Below are positions 52,055 to 61,241 of a DNA stretch of 64,000 bases, piece by piece. This DNA comes from Sedimentibacter hydroxybenzoicus DSM 7310 (GTDB lineage Bacteria; Bacillota; Clostridia; Tissierellales; Sedimentibacteraceae). Position 1 is the first letter of the stretch; the number at the start of each line of letters is the position of its first letter. The position numbers and the translations under genes were made by a program. The DNA is taken from the NCBI RefSeq assembly GCF_013403245.1, contig NZ_JACBNQ010000003.1, positions 1 to 64,000 of the forward strand, given 5' to 3'. Below the pieces are notes generated by a model. The model saw only the letters and a program-made list of their open reading frames with translations, searched no databases and had not been told where the DNA came from.

Positions 52055-52987
52055 ATGAATAACGTAATAATGCTTTTAAGCATCAATTTAAGAAATATAG
52101 TTTCCCGAAATATAAGCTTATTAAGCAGCGATACTGTTGAAATTCGGCTTAGAGTAAACAGTCCGATATTAATAAAGAAGGTTAAATCCGAAATTTTTTT
52201 AGAAGAAAACTACAAAGTAAAAAAAAGAGATATAGATGACACAATTTCTAACTTAACTAAAAATTCTATCCATGCCTTTGAAAAAGAAATCAGAAGCGGA
52301 TACATAACCATAGAGGGCGGGCATAGGGTCGGGCTTGGAGGGGACTGCATCTATGAGCATAATATTTTTAACGGCTTTAAAAATATTACTTCATTAAATA
52401 TAAGGATTGCGAGGGAATATCCGGGATGCTCAGAAAATTATATAAAATATTTTATAAGCTCCAGGAAAAGTATTTACAATACATTAATAATTGGCCCTCC
52501 TCTTTCTGGTAAGACGACATTTATCAGAGACGTGTCAGTTAAGCTGAGTGATGGTGTGAAAAATCAGTTCTTTGAAGGAAGCGACGTCACATTAATTGAC
52601 GAAAGGGGTGAAATTTCTTCGGTGTATAACGGAGAGCCTCAAATGTACGTTGGAAGACGAACCGACGTATTAAGTTATTGTATGAAAAGAGACGGATTTT
52701 TTATGGGCATCAGAGCTCTTTCTCCAAAAGTCATAATATCAGACGAGCTGGGTTCTCAGGATGACTATGAAATTCTTCAATATGCTTTAAAAAGCGGAGT
52801 TAATATAATTACCACTGCACATGGTTACAGCTTAGAGGATGTTAAAAAAAACATATATTTAAAAAACATAATTGAAAATAATTTTTTCGACCGCGCTTTA
52901 ATACTTAAAAACAGCAAAAAGCCGTGTACCGTGAAAGAGGTTTTCGATTTTGAACGAAATAGGGTGATATTTAATGATATGGATTAA
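52055..52987 (+). CDS. spoIIIAA: stage III sporulation protein AA (ATPase)
   Basis: The 310-aa cytoplasmic ATPase has Walker A GPPLSGKT (147-154), VTLIDERGEISSVYNG and IISDELGSQDD. It resembles secretion ATPases of type II/IV systems and is the energising subunit of the SpoIIIA-SpoIIQ channel, on the mother-cell side. It opens the spoIIIA operon and overlaps spoIIIAB by 14 bp. A sigma-E promoter is expected upstream, but I could not fix its boxes. Confidence 0.96.
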   Translation: MNNVIMLLSINLRNIVSRNISLLSSDTVEIRLRVNSPILIKKVKSEIFLEENYKVKKRDIDDTISNLTKNSIHAFEKEIRSGYITIEGGHRVGLGGDCIYEHNIFNGFKNITSLNIRIAREYPGCSENYIKYFISSRKSIYNTLIIGPPLSGKTTFIRDVSVKLSDGVKNQFFEGSDVTLIDERGEISSVYNGEPQMYVGRRTDVLSYCMKRDGFFMGIRALSPKVIISDELGSQDDYEILQYALKSGVNIITTAHGYSLEDVKKNIYLKNIIENNFFDRALILKNSKKPCTVKEVFDFERNRVIFNDMD

Positions 52988-53477
52988 ATCTTCATTGTTT
53001 ATTCTTACAATAGTAACCGTTAAATTTATATTTAAATTTATAAACGATTATGGTGACAGACGTATGGACAATATGAAGGAATTGTTAGATTTTACAGATT
53101 ATCTGAGAATTTATTCCTGTCAGATGCACATGTCGTATGAAGAAATATATTTGAAATATAATTTCAGCAATGAAAATATACGAATGGTATGCAATAAATT
53201 AATGGATGAAATTGAAAACAAAAAAAATAAAGGCAAATACATTGTTTATATTGAGGAGTTATTGCACACACCTGATAATTTCAACAAAAAGTTTATTGAT
53301 ATCCTTGATTATTACGGTAGCACATATTCCGATGTGCTAGATGCAAAGCTGAAATTTACTATCAGGGAAATGGAATACTCTATGAAAGATTATGAAAGGC
53401 AACACATTGATAAAAAAAACCTGAACAACAGAATTTCTTTATTACTGGGATGCCTTGCTGCAGTAATTCTTATTTAG
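52974..53477 (+). CDS. spoIIIAB: stage III sporulation protein AB
   Basis: The 167-aa protein has an N-terminal span, a helical cytoplasmic domain and a C-terminal hydrophobic end (ISLLLGCLAAVILI), as in SpoIIIAB, which is related to type II secretion GspF-like platforms. The start overlaps spoIIIAA. Confidence 0.92.
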   Translation: MIWIKSSLFILTIVTVKFIFKFINDYGDRRMDNMKELLDFTDYLRIYSCQMHMSYEEIYLKYNFSNENIRMVCNKLMDEIENKKNKGKYIVYIEELLHTPDNFNKKFIDILDYYGSTYSDVLDAKLKFTIREMEYSMKDYERQHIDKKNLNNRISLLLGCLAAVILI

Positions 53478-53492
53478 GAGGTACGATTATTC

Positions 53493-53690
53493 ATGGATAT
53501 TGATTTAATTTTTAAGGTTGGTGCAATAGGCATAGTAGTGGCCGTTTTTAATCAGATTCTATCAAAAACAGGAAGAGATGAACAAGCAATGTTTGTAACA
53601 CTTACGGGAGTTATTGTCGTGATGGCACTCATCGTAGGAATGATGAACGATTTATTTACGGAGGTAAAATCTATATTCAACTTGTATTGA
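53493..53690 (+). CDS. spoIIIAC: stage III sporulation protein AC
   Basis: The 65-aa protein has two membrane spans, with VGAIGIVVAVFNQILSKTGR typical of SpoIIIAC. AGGAGG precedes it. It forms part of the channel's inner-membrane base with AD and AE. Confidence 0.95.
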   Translation: MDIDLIFKVGAIGIVVAVFNQILSKTGRDEQAMFVTLTGVIVVMALIVGMMNDLFTEVKSIFNLY

Positions 53691-53709
53691 TGAAAGGAAT
53701 GAATGATAT

Positions 53710-54099
53710 ATGTTGCTTGCAAAAATTATATTCATTGCCGTAATCACTGTTATTTTAGGCATAACAATTTCAAATTTTAATAAAGAGTTCAAGGTTTATA
53801 TTACTGTTATATTTGGCATATTGGTCATGTTTATGCTGTTTATTGAGCTAAAGGCATATATAGAGGAATTTACCAATATTTTTATCAGATATAATATCAG
53901 AATTGAATACTTCACTACTATTTTAAAAATTGTAGGTATTGCATATCTATGTGACTTCATATCACTTCTTTGTAAGGATTTGAATTACGAATCGGTGGGC
54001 AAAAAGGTGGAGATTGCAGGCAAGCTTATAATATTAATTTATTCTATCGATGTAATTAAAATATTCCTTGATCAAATATTGATGCTTGTTAACGGGTGA
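53710..54099 (+). CDS. spoIIIAD: stage III sporulation protein AD
   Basis: The 129-aa protein has three or four spans, with the family sequence IVGIAYLCDFISLLCKDLNY. It follows spoIIIAC by 19 bp. Confidence 0.94.
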   Translation: MLLAKIIFIAVITVILGITISNFNKEFKVYITVIFGILVMFMLFIELKAYIEEFTNIFIRYNIRIEYFTTILKIVGIAYLCDFISLLCKDLNYESVGKKVEIAGKLIILIYSIDVIKIFLDQILMLVNG

Positions 54100-54103
54100 T
54101 GAG

Positions 54104-55240
54104 ATGAAAATAAAAATAACACTTTTTTTAATAATTTTAATAACTCTGAATACAATAAATGCTTTTGCGGGAACTTTAGATAATGCAATCAATGAAATTC
54201 CTACAGATACTCTTGAAGATTATTTAAACAAAAATAATCAATATTTCAGGGACAACAATTTAAAGCTTAAGGATCTGATCGTAAATGCATTTAAGGGAAG
54301 ATTGGATATAAGCTTAAAGGACTATTTTCTGTATGAATTTAATAATGAGCAGGGATTTTTTAAGAGTATTTTAAAAACCGGCATTAATATTATCGTTATT
54401 TGTATGGTACTGACTATAATTAAATATTTTTCAGATGAATTCGGCAGTCAGAGCGTATCAGATATTGTGATGGTTTTTTCGGTTTTAATTATATTTACTA
54501 TAATATTAAAAGACGTTTTAAACATAAAAAATATGCTGAAAAGCGATTTTCTGACTTTCAGAACGATTACCGAAGAAATTAACGCTGTTTTTATGGCTGC
54601 CATGCTGACTTTCGGGAAACTGAGCATACTGCAATTTTTCCAAACATCTTTAAACTATGTGGTTGGTATGACTACACAGCTCATATATCAATTTACGGAT
54701 ATTATGACCATCATTATGATAGCGGTTATTTTGATAAATAATATGAGTAAGCTGATAAATGCAAATCTGATGTATAAATTTTTAAAGAAGGCAACGCTTT
54801 TAATTTTATCAGGATATATGATTATAATAGTCATAAATTTTTCTGTACAAGGATATATATTATATAAAACAGACAATATTTTTATAAGCTCCATAAAAGC
54901 ATTGTCTCCAACCGCAGTTCCTGTAATAGGTAATGCCGTAAGCAGTTTCTTTGGAGTGTTTTTAAAGAGCATACTGATGATAAAGGATGTTTTAGGTATA
55001 GTAATAATTATATTTATGTTCTCCGCTTTTGGCGGTTCACTGATAAAAATTGCTCTTGCTCTGATTTTGTACAAAGCTGTAGGAGTGTTAACAGAGCCGT
55101 TCAGCGAAAATATATCCAAGCTGATTTATGAAATGGCAGACATGTTTTTTATCTACTTGATATGCCTTATTACACCTATAATAATCGTAACCGTTTATTA
55201 TTCAATTTTGTTAAATTATATAAATAACATTTTCGGGTAG
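54104..55240 (+). CDS. spoIIIAE: stage III sporulation protein AE
   Basis: ATG 54104, with GGTGATGAG upstream, gives 378 aa; ATG 54086 would overlap spoIIIAD. A signal-like N-terminus (INAFA) is followed by an amphipathic segment and six or seven membrane spans, with SPTAVPVIGNAVSSFFG and EPFSENISKLIYEMAD. It is the largest membrane subunit of the complex. Confidence 0.95.
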   Translation: MKIKITLFLIILITLNTINAFAGTLDNAINEIPTDTLEDYLNKNNQYFRDNNLKLKDLIVNAFKGRLDISLKDYFLYEFNNEQGFFKSILKTGINIIVICMVLTIIKYFSDEFGSQSVSDIVMVFSVLIIFTIILKDVLNIKNMLKSDFLTFRTITEEINAVFMAAMLTFGKLSILQFFQTSLNYVVGMTTQLIYQFTDIMTIIMIAVILINNMSKLINANLMYKFLKKATLLILSGYMIIIVINFSVQGYILYKTDNIFISSIKALSPTAVPVIGNAVSSFFGVFLKSILMIKDVLGIVIIIFMFSAFGGSLIKIALALILYKAVGVLTEPFSENISKLIYEMADMFFIYLICLITPIIIVTVYYSILLNYINNIFG

Positions 55241-55244
55241 TCAA

Positions 55245-55682
55245 ATGAAAAATACAATTATAAATATAATAATTCTAATACTGATGTTCAACATTATTAT
55301 GATAATTTTCCCGGAGGGTAAGACACAGAAATTTTGCCGGATTGCTATAAAAATTTTTATCATGATTTATATTCTGGATAATATATTTTTAAATGGAAGT
55401 ATTAATATAAATATATTAAGTGATTTACCGGTATTAGAAACAAACTATGAAAGAGAAGTGACGCTTAGCAGCATAGACGATGATATCATAGAATCTATAA
55501 ACAAAGATTATTTTGAAGGGGATGATGTAGTAAAAAGCATATCGTTAAGCTTTACGGAGGATATGGACATAAAAGCTGAAATAACCTTAAATAAGCTTCT
55601 GAGCTTTGATGAAGCAAATGTATTGAAAACCAACATAGCTGATATCTTTCATATAGAATCAGAAAACATTTATATACGATAG
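55245..55682 (+). CDS. spoIIIAF: stage III sporulation protein AF
   Basis: The 145-aa protein has two N-terminal spans and a C-terminal ring-building-like domain in the intermembrane space. Start 4 bp after spoIIIAE. Confidence 0.9.
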   Translation: MKNTIINIIILILMFNIIMIIFPEGKTQKFCRIAIKIFIMIYILDNIFLNGSININILSDLPVLETNYEREVTLSSIDDDIIESINKDYFEGDDVVKSISLSFTEDMDIKAEITLNKLLSFDEANVLKTNIADIFHIESENIYIR

Positions 55683-55718
55683 CTTGAGTTTCAGCACGAA
55701 TAGAATACGGGGGAACAC

Positions 55719-56279
55719 ATGAATAATTTATTGAATATGTTTAAAGAAAACAAGAATTTAAAATACGCCGTAAATATTTTTATTTTGCTGGTTATAATCT
55801 CCTTGATTTTGAAATTTGACACTTCAGTAATAACCGGCACAGAAACTGATAATATAACAGACAAAATGGACAAAAAGGAAATGACAACAGATGACTATGT
55901 ATTTTCTTTAGAGGAAAGGTTGGAAAAAATTTTAGGAAAAATTGAAAATATGCAAAGTGTTGATGTAATGATCTACACTAAAAAAACTCCTGAAATGAAA
56001 CCTGTCTATGATGAAAATATAAGTAATGAAACAAATATGGAAACCGGAACAGATGGAACTAAAAGAGAGGTGAAAAGAGAAACTAAACAAACTCAGGCAA
56101 TTCTTGGCGGTAACAATCAGGTCGTGGAAAGGTTATATGAATATCCTGAAATATCAGGAGTGCTGGTTGTTGCTAAATATAATGGTGATAAAGATATTTA
56201 TACAACTCTAATGAATTGTGTAAAAACTTTATTAGATATCAATATAAATGATATTGAAGTAATACTTTCCAATAAATAG
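55719..56279 (+). CDS. spoIIIAG: stage III sporulation protein AG
   Basis: The 186-aa protein has one N-terminal span and the ring-building motif region (YVFSLEERLEKILGKIENMQ ... PEISGVLVVAKY). SpoIIIAG forms a large ring in the intermembrane space. GGGGG precedes the ATG. Confidence 0.94.
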   Translation: MNNLLNMFKENKNLKYAVNIFILLVIISLILKFDTSVITGTETDNITDKMDKKEMTTDDYVFSLEERLEKILGKIENMQSVDVMIYTKKTPEMKPVYDENISNETNMETGTDGTKREVKRETKQTQAILGGNNQVVERLYEYPEISGVLVVAKYNGDKDIYTTLMNCVKTLLDININDIEVILSNK

Positions 56280-56320
56280 ATTGGAAGGAAACGTGTCTTA
56301 AATTAACTAAGGGGGTAATT

Positions 56321-57055
56321 ATGATTATGAGAAAGGAAACATTAGTGTTTTTAACTTCTTTGGCAATAATATTTATAATTGGTTATGTAAATATGACGAT
56401 GGTGCCGGAGAATCCGTTTGATTTGAACGACATTGCAAAAATAGAGGAAGCAAATAAACCTGTTAACCTGGACGAAGATGTAGCTCAGATAATAGAGGGA
56501 GATATGGCCGATTTAAAGAAAAATGATTTAGTTGAAATATTAGAACAAATCGATAAATCAGACATTACCGCTAATCCTCCCGTTGGTGATACGGAGCTTG
56601 CGGAAGATGAATCAGATTATGTAATTCTTGGTGACATTACTGATATTTTAAACAATGATTCTGTTGAAGCTTCATCTGACGGAATTTTAAATACATTGAA
56701 TATAAACTTTGCCAATTTTAAATTAAACAGAGATAAGAGCAATATGGATGTTATTGATCATCTTGAAAATACCATAAGCAACGAATCTATTTCATCAGAA
56801 ACAAAAAGTCAGTTTGAAGGCTTGCTTTTAAATAAAAGCGAATACGTTCAGACTGAGAATAGTATTGAAATGATGCTTCAGTCAAAAGGTTATAATGAAA
56901 CGATAGTAATTGTAGATGCAGATGCTATTAAGGTTGTAACAAACGACCCCATAGAACAAGCTGACGCAACCAAAATAAAAGATGTTATTGTATCAGAAAC
57001 AGATTATGAACCTGCACAAATAAAAATAGTAAAATTTGATAATATTGATTTGTAA
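56321..57055 (+). CDS. spoIIIAH: stage III sporulation protein AH
   Basis: The 244-aa protein has one N-terminal span (TLVFLTSLAIIFIIGYVNM), an acidic linker (about 30-130) and a C-terminal ring-building domain (SETKSQFEGLLLNKSEYVQ, LQSKGYNETIVIVD). It interacts with SpoIIQ from the forespore. It ends the operon. Confidence 0.93.
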   Translation: MIMRKETLVFLTSLAIIFIIGYVNMTMVPENPFDLNDIAKIEEANKPVNLDEDVAQIIEGDMADLKKNDLVEILEQIDKSDITANPPVGDTELAEDESDYVILGDITDILNNDSVEASSDGILNTLNINFANFKLNRDKSNMDVIDHLENTISNESISSETKSQFEGLLLNKSEYVQTENSIEMMLQSKGYNETIVIVDADAIKVVTNDPIEQADATKIKDVIVSETDYEPAQIKIVKFDNIDL

Positions 57056-57078
57056 AGACATATATTTTCTGATATAAT
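57050..57078 (+). promoter_or_regulatory. sigma-A-like promoter of asp23-nusB
   Basis: TTGTAA (57050-57055) and TATAAT (57073-57078), spacer 17 bp, overlapping the end of spoIIIAH. Confidence 0.65.
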
Positions 57079-57097
57079 TACTTATGGAGGTGCTAAT

Positions 57098-57499
57098 ATG
57101 GATAACGAAAATATAGGTCAAGTTAAAATATCTGATGATGTAATAATTATTATTGCCGGTATTGCAACCAGTTCAGTTAAAGGTGTAAGTACAACTCGTA
57201 CAGGTGTTGCTGACGGTATTTCAAACTTGTTTTCTAAAAATAACTATTCAAAAGGAATTAAGGTTGAAATAAATGAAAATATAGTAGTTTTAGATATTTT
57301 CATAAATGTAGAATACGGTTATAAAATCAGCGACGTTGCAAAAGAGGTTCAAGCTACCGTTAAAAAAGAGGTTGAAACTATGACCGATATGGAAGTAGCT
57401 GCGGTAAACGTTCATGTACTTAACATCATACAAGATAAAGATAAAGAAAAAGATAAAGAGATAGACAAAGACATAATTGAAGCTGAAATAGTAGAATAA
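57098..57499 (+). CDS. Asp23/Gls24-family envelope stress protein
   Basis: The 133-aa protein has the Asp23 domain (IGQVKISDDVIIIIAGIATSS, then VEINENIVVLDIFINVEYG, DVAKEVQATVKKEVE) and an acidic/basic low-complexity tail rich in DKDKEKDK. These small proteins associate with membranes in cell-envelope upkeep. A TGGAGG site precedes the ATG. It is the usual neighbour of nusB. Confidence 0.93.
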   Translation: MDNENIGQVKISDDVIIIIAGIATSSVKGVSTTRTGVADGISNLFSKNNYSKGIKVEINENIVVLDIFINVEYGYKISDVAKEVQATVKKEVETMTDMEVAAVNVHVLNIIQDKDKEKDKEIDKDIIEAEIVE

Positions 57500-57508
57500 A
57501 TATCCTCA

Positions 57509-57541
57509 TATAGATTGACAATTTAATTTTGTCAATCTATA
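57509..57541 (+). other. 13-bp perfect hairpin between asp23 and nusB
   Basis: TATAGATTGACAA (57509-57521) and TTGTCAATCTATA (57529-57541) pair perfectly with a 7-nt loop. There is no U tract, so it is not a standard terminator. It lies 32 bp before the nusB start. Confidence 0.75.
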
Positions 57542-57573
57542 ATTGCGTTAAAGAGAAATTTTACGGAGGCAAC

Positions 57574-57978
57574 ATGAAGCGAAAAGAAACAAGAGAAGAA
57601 GCAGTAAAAATTGCATACTGTATGGATGTCAACAAAGACTTTGACAAAAACCTTCCATGTATATTTATTAATCATTTTGAAATTGAAGATGTTGACACTG
57701 ATTATCTTAATAAAACAATGGATGATTTAATTGATAATATTGAAATGATAGATCGATACATAACAGATAATTCAAAGGATTGGAAAATAAACAGAATTGC
57801 AAAGGTGGATCTTGCTGTACTAAGAGTTGCTATTGCGGAAATACTGTATAATGATAAAATACCCGAAAGTGTGTCTATAAATGAAGCTGTTGAAATAAGC
57901 AAAAAATATTCTAATGAGGATTCTCATAAATTTATAAACGGGATTTTGGGCACTGTTGTAAGAAATATAGGAAAATGA
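57574..57978 (+). CDS. nusB: transcription antitermination factor NusB
   Basis: ATG 57574 follows ACGGAGG. The 134-aa helical protein has the NusB ending VDLAVLRVAIAEILYNDKIP and INEAVEISKKYSNEDSHKF. It acts with NusE (S10) in rRNA antitermination. The stop overlaps the next start (ATGA). Confidence 0.94.
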   Translation: MKRKETREEAVKIAYCMDVNKDFDKNLPCIFINHFEIEDVDTDYLNKTMDDLIDNIEMIDRYITDNSKDWKINRIAKVDLAVLRVAIAEILYNDKIPESVSINEAVEISKKYSNEDSHKFINGILGTVVRNIGK

Positions 57979-58943
57979 AAGATTATATATTAGGAATTGA
58001 TACCAGCGCCTATACTACATCAATTGCATTAATAGATCAGGAAAGCCAGGAAATATTGGCAGATAAAAGAAAAGTATTAACAGTACCCATGGGTCAAAAG
58101 GGATTGAGACAGCAGGATGCTGTTTTTCAGCATATGAAAAATTTTCAGGAACTGTACTCTGAAATAAATATAAATTTTAATAATATTAAAACAGTTTCAG
58201 TCAGTTCAAGACCAAGAAATGTTACCGGATCATATATGCCTGTATTTACTGTTGGGCAAAACTACGGAAAAATTATAGCTAAATCCTTAAATTGTAAATA
58301 TATCGAATATTCCCATCAGGAAAACCACATTGCCGCATCACTGATTGATTATTATAAAGAGATAAATAACAATGTCCTTGCAATTCATATATCCGGAGGA
58401 ACTACAGAATTTCTTGATGTAAACAAGTCATCTAAGGGTTATGATGCCGTAATTGTCGGAGGAAGCAAGGATATAACATTTGGACAGCTTATAGACAGGA
58501 TTGGAGCACTATTTGAATTTCAGTTTCCTTGCGGCTTTCATATGGAAAATTATTTAAATGAAAACAATAATATTGACAAGATAATAGCACCTAAAATAAG
58601 CGGTGATGCATATATAAATCTATCAGGTATGGAAAACTACTTTACAAATTTATATCTATCTAAAAAATTTAACAAGAAATCAATAATTAATGCACTTTTT
58701 ACATACGTTTCCGATTGTATAATACATATAATCAATGAAATAAAATTAAGCTCTGACATAGAAACAATTATAATAGCCGGAGGAGTAGCTTCAAATTCAT
58801 TAATCAGAAAACGTATACTGAATAAGCTTAATAACGAATACAATGTAATATTACCTACGAAAGAAAATGCATCTGATAATGCTGTGGGAACTGCGTTTCT
58901 TCCGATTATAGACAGGTGGTACAATGAAATTAAAACCAATTAA
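57975..58943 (+). CDS. TsaD/Kae1-like paralogue (glycoprotease-family ASKHA protein)
   Basis: The 322-aa protein has an ASKHA fold with the phosphate-binding start GIDTSAYTTSIALID, the HxxxH metal motif in SHQENHIAAS, ISGGTTEF and GGVASNSLIR. It is shorter and more diverged than TsaD, which makes t6A in tRNA, and it sits between nusB and xseA in the usual clostridial place. It is probably a clade-specific paralogue. Function is unknown. Confidence 0.85.
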   Translation: MKDYILGIDTSAYTTSIALIDQESQEILADKRKVLTVPMGQKGLRQQDAVFQHMKNFQELYSEININFNNIKTVSVSSRPRNVTGSYMPVFTVGQNYGKIIAKSLNCKYIEYSHQENHIAASLIDYYKEINNNVLAIHISGGTTEFLDVNKSSKGYDAVIVGGSKDITFGQLIDRIGALFEFQFPCGFHMENYLNENNNIDKIIAPKISGDAYINLSGMENYFTNLYLSKKFNKKSIINALFTYVSDCIIHIINEIKLSSDIETIIIAGGVASNSLIRKRILNKLNNEYNVILPTKENASDNAVGTAFLPIIDRWYNEIKTN

Positions 58944-60108
58944 AGTATCAGTTCTAAACCAATATATTAAAAAATATTTGATGAGCAATTCAATTTTAAA
59001 TAATCTCAGGGTTGAAGGTGAAATATCCAACATACGCTTAAGCAAGACAGGCTATACATATTTTACGTTGGGTGACGAAGACTCTATTATTAATTGTGTT
59101 GCTTTTTTTGCTGACAATATTTCTAAAAACGGCGATAAAATTATTGCAGAAGGTGAATTATCCGTATATGAAGCGAGAGGTTCTTATCAGCTCGTAGTAA
59201 GAAATATCGAGAGAGTAGGGCTGGGTAAAATACTTCTCGATTTGGAAATGTTGAAAGAAAAGCTTAAGAAGGAAGGCATGTTTGACCGTCACAGGGATAT
59301 ACCTCTGTATCCAACAAGAATAGGAGTTATTACATCAAAAACAGGTGCAGCCATAAAGGACATTTTAAAAACCTTTGAAGGTGTTCGGGCCGATTTTGAA
59401 ATTATAATATATAACACCTTGGTACAAGGTGAAAAATCAAAAGATAATATAATCAATGGAATTAAATATTTTAACGAAAACCTCACTGACGTTATATTGA
59501 TATCCAGGGGCGGAGGCAGCTTTGAAGATTTAAATGTATTTAATGATTTAAAGATTGCAGAAGAGGTTTATAAGTCCAAAATTCCGGTTGTTACAGGTAT
59601 AGGTCACGAAACGGACAGAACATTAACCGATTATGTTGCAGATATTTATTGTCATACCCCAACTGCCGCAGCAGAAATAATAATAAAGGGATACAAGGAT
59701 GTTGAGGAAAGATTAAGAAGTTACCTGCAATTATTAAAACAAAATACTAATAATATTATAAATTTAAAAAAATCGGAATTGAAATCCAACAGATACATAC
59801 TTAAAAACTTTTTACCTGTGGAATATATTTATAAGACTAAAAATGATATAGAAAATTATAAAAACATAATGAAAAATATATTAAACAAAAAAATCAGCAG
59901 CCTTGAGCTTCAGCTCAGTGTTATGAGCGAGAGGTTAAACAGCCACAATTATAACAAACAACTTGAAAAAGGCTTTACTTTAGTCACAGACAATAAAGGA
60001 AACATTATTAAAAATATAAATCAAATCCAGCTATCAGATATGTTGAACATACGGTTTAAAGAATTTGAAGTAATAGCTGAAACAAAAGAGATAAAAGAGG
60101 TGGAATGA
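58924..60108 (+). CDS. xseA: exonuclease VII large subunit
   Basis: The 394-aa protein has an N-terminal OB fold (SNIRLSKTGYTYFTLGDED) and catalytic domain (GVITSKTGAAIKDIL, ISRGGGSFEDLNVFND, GIGHETDRTLTDYVAD, TPTAAAE) plus coiled-coil C-terminus. It degrades single-stranded DNA with XseB. It overlaps its upstream neighbour by 20 bp and xseB by 4 bp. Confidence 0.96.
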   Translation: MKLKPIKVSVLNQYIKKYLMSNSILNNLRVEGEISNIRLSKTGYTYFTLGDEDSIINCVAFFADNISKNGDKIIAEGELSVYEARGSYQLVVRNIERVGLGKILLDLEMLKEKLKKEGMFDRHRDIPLYPTRIGVITSKTGAAIKDILKTFEGVRADFEIIIYNTLVQGEKSKDNIINGIKYFNENLTDVILISRGGGSFEDLNVFNDLKIAEEVYKSKIPVVTGIGHETDRTLTDYVADIYCHTPTAAAEIIIKGYKDVEERLRSYLQLLKQNTNNIINLKKSELKSNRYILKNFLPVEYIYKTKNDIENYKNIMKNILNKKISSLELQLSVMSERLNSHNYNKQLEKGFTLVTDNKGNIIKNINQIQLSDMLNIRFKEFEVIAETKEIKEVE

Positions 60109-60299
60109 TGGAATATGAAAATTTTGAAACGGCATTTGAACATCTGAAGAGCATCATCGATAAATTTGAAGCAAAGGAAAATATCTCTCTGGATGAATTG
60201 GTAAAGAACTATGAAGAAGGAATGAAAGCTTATACATACTGCTCAAATAAACTGGACGATACCCAGAAAAAAATAAAATTGATAGATGAAACTGAATAA
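60105..60299 (+). CDS. xseB: exonuclease VII small subunit
   Basis: The 64-aa protein has the family pattern FETAFEHLKSIIDKFE and SLDELVKNYEEGM. It starts at ATG 60105 overlapping the xseA stop (ATGA); ATG 60108 is also possible. Several copies coat the XseA coiled coil. Confidence 0.94.
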   Translation: MMEYENFETAFEHLKSIIDKFEAKENISLDELVKNYEEGMKAYTYCSNKLDDTQKKIKLIDETE

Positions 60300-60324
60300 A
60301 TACAACTTCTATGCAAATTAATAA

Positions 60325-60353
60325 TTGATATTTATAAATTATTATGTTACAAT
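60325..60353 (+). promoter_or_regulatory. sigma-A promoter of tlyA-argR-recN
   Basis: TTGATA (60325-60330) and TACAAT (60348-60353), spacer 17 bp, 68 bp before tlyA. Confidence 0.65.
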
Positions 60354-60421
60354 CATATTGAATTGTTCATATTTTTTTAAAAATTTCAGAATAATTATAA
60401 AAAGTAATGAAAGGGTATTGA

Positions 60422-61219
60422 ATGGAAGCTATTCGACTTGATGTATATATGCATAAAAATGGATTAAGTCAAAGCAGAGAAAATTCAAAGCAGTTAATTT
60501 TAAATGAGTGCGTATATGTAAATAATAAATTAATTACTAAACCTTCTGTAAAAGTTACGGATTCTGACGATATAAGAGTTGAAAAACCTTTTGAATATGT
60601 TAGTCGTGGAGCAATAAAAATAGAAAAAGCTATAAATTTATTTGATATCAGCGTTAAAAATAAAACAGCCGTAGATATCGGAGCCTCAACAGGCGGTTTT
60701 ACGGATTTTCTTTTAAAGAAAGGTGCCGGCAAGGTTTACGCCATAGATGTTGGACACAACCAGCTTCATGATTCACTGTCAGAAAATGATAGAGTTATTA
60801 ATTTAGAGGGTACTAATTTCAGATATATTGAAACTTCTGTTTTTAAGGAACCGGTAGATATAATCGTTATTGATGTTTCTTTTATATCTTTAAAACTATT
60901 GATGCCAAGGATATGTGAAATTACTAATGAGAGTACAGATATTATTGCTCTTATTAAGCCTCAGTTTGAAGCAGGCAGAGGAAATATAGGAAAAAATGGA
61001 ATTGTAAAAGATAAAGCTATACATCTTACGGTATTAAATAATATAAAAAAATATTGCGAAGAAAACAATCTGGTCATTGAAGATATAACGTTTTCTCCTA
61101 TTACCGGCGGAGATGGAAACATTGAGTATTTAGCTCACATTAAAAAAGTAAAAGCTGGACAATATAGTTCGGAACTTAATTTCAAAGCATTAATAAAAAA
61201 AGCTTTTGAATTTTTATAA
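60422..61219 (+). CDS. tlyA: TlyA-family rRNA 2'-O-methyltransferase
   Basis: The 265-aa protein has an N-terminal S4 domain (RLDVYMHKNGLSQSRENSK) and a SAM-dependent methyltransferase domain (AVDIGASTGGFTDFLL, IDVGHNQL, KPQFEAGRG). TlyA enzymes methylate riboses in 16S and 23S rRNA; older annotations call it hemolysin. AAAGGG precedes the ATG. Next is argR. Confidence 0.93.
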   Translation: MEAIRLDVYMHKNGLSQSRENSKQLILNECVYVNNKLITKPSVKVTDSDDIRVEKPFEYVSRGAIKIEKAINLFDISVKNKTAVDIGASTGGFTDFLLKKGAGKVYAIDVGHNQLHDSLSENDRVINLEGTNFRYIETSVFKEPVDIIVIDVSFISLKLLMPRICEITNESTDIIALIKPQFEAGRGNIGKNGIVKDKAIHLTVLNNIKKYCEENNLVIEDITFSPITGGDGNIEYLAHIKKVKAGQYSSELNFKALIKKAFEFL

Positions 61220-61241
61220 AATAATTTTTATGAGGTGACTA

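Noticed and set aside
54688-55119. Leftward 143-codon frame opposite spoIIIAE
   Set aside because: It is antisense to a well-identified gene without SD or context.
60422-61219. Hemolysin/toxin reading of tlyA
   Set aside because: The S4 and methyltransferase domains and the housekeeping context show an rRNA methyltransferase.
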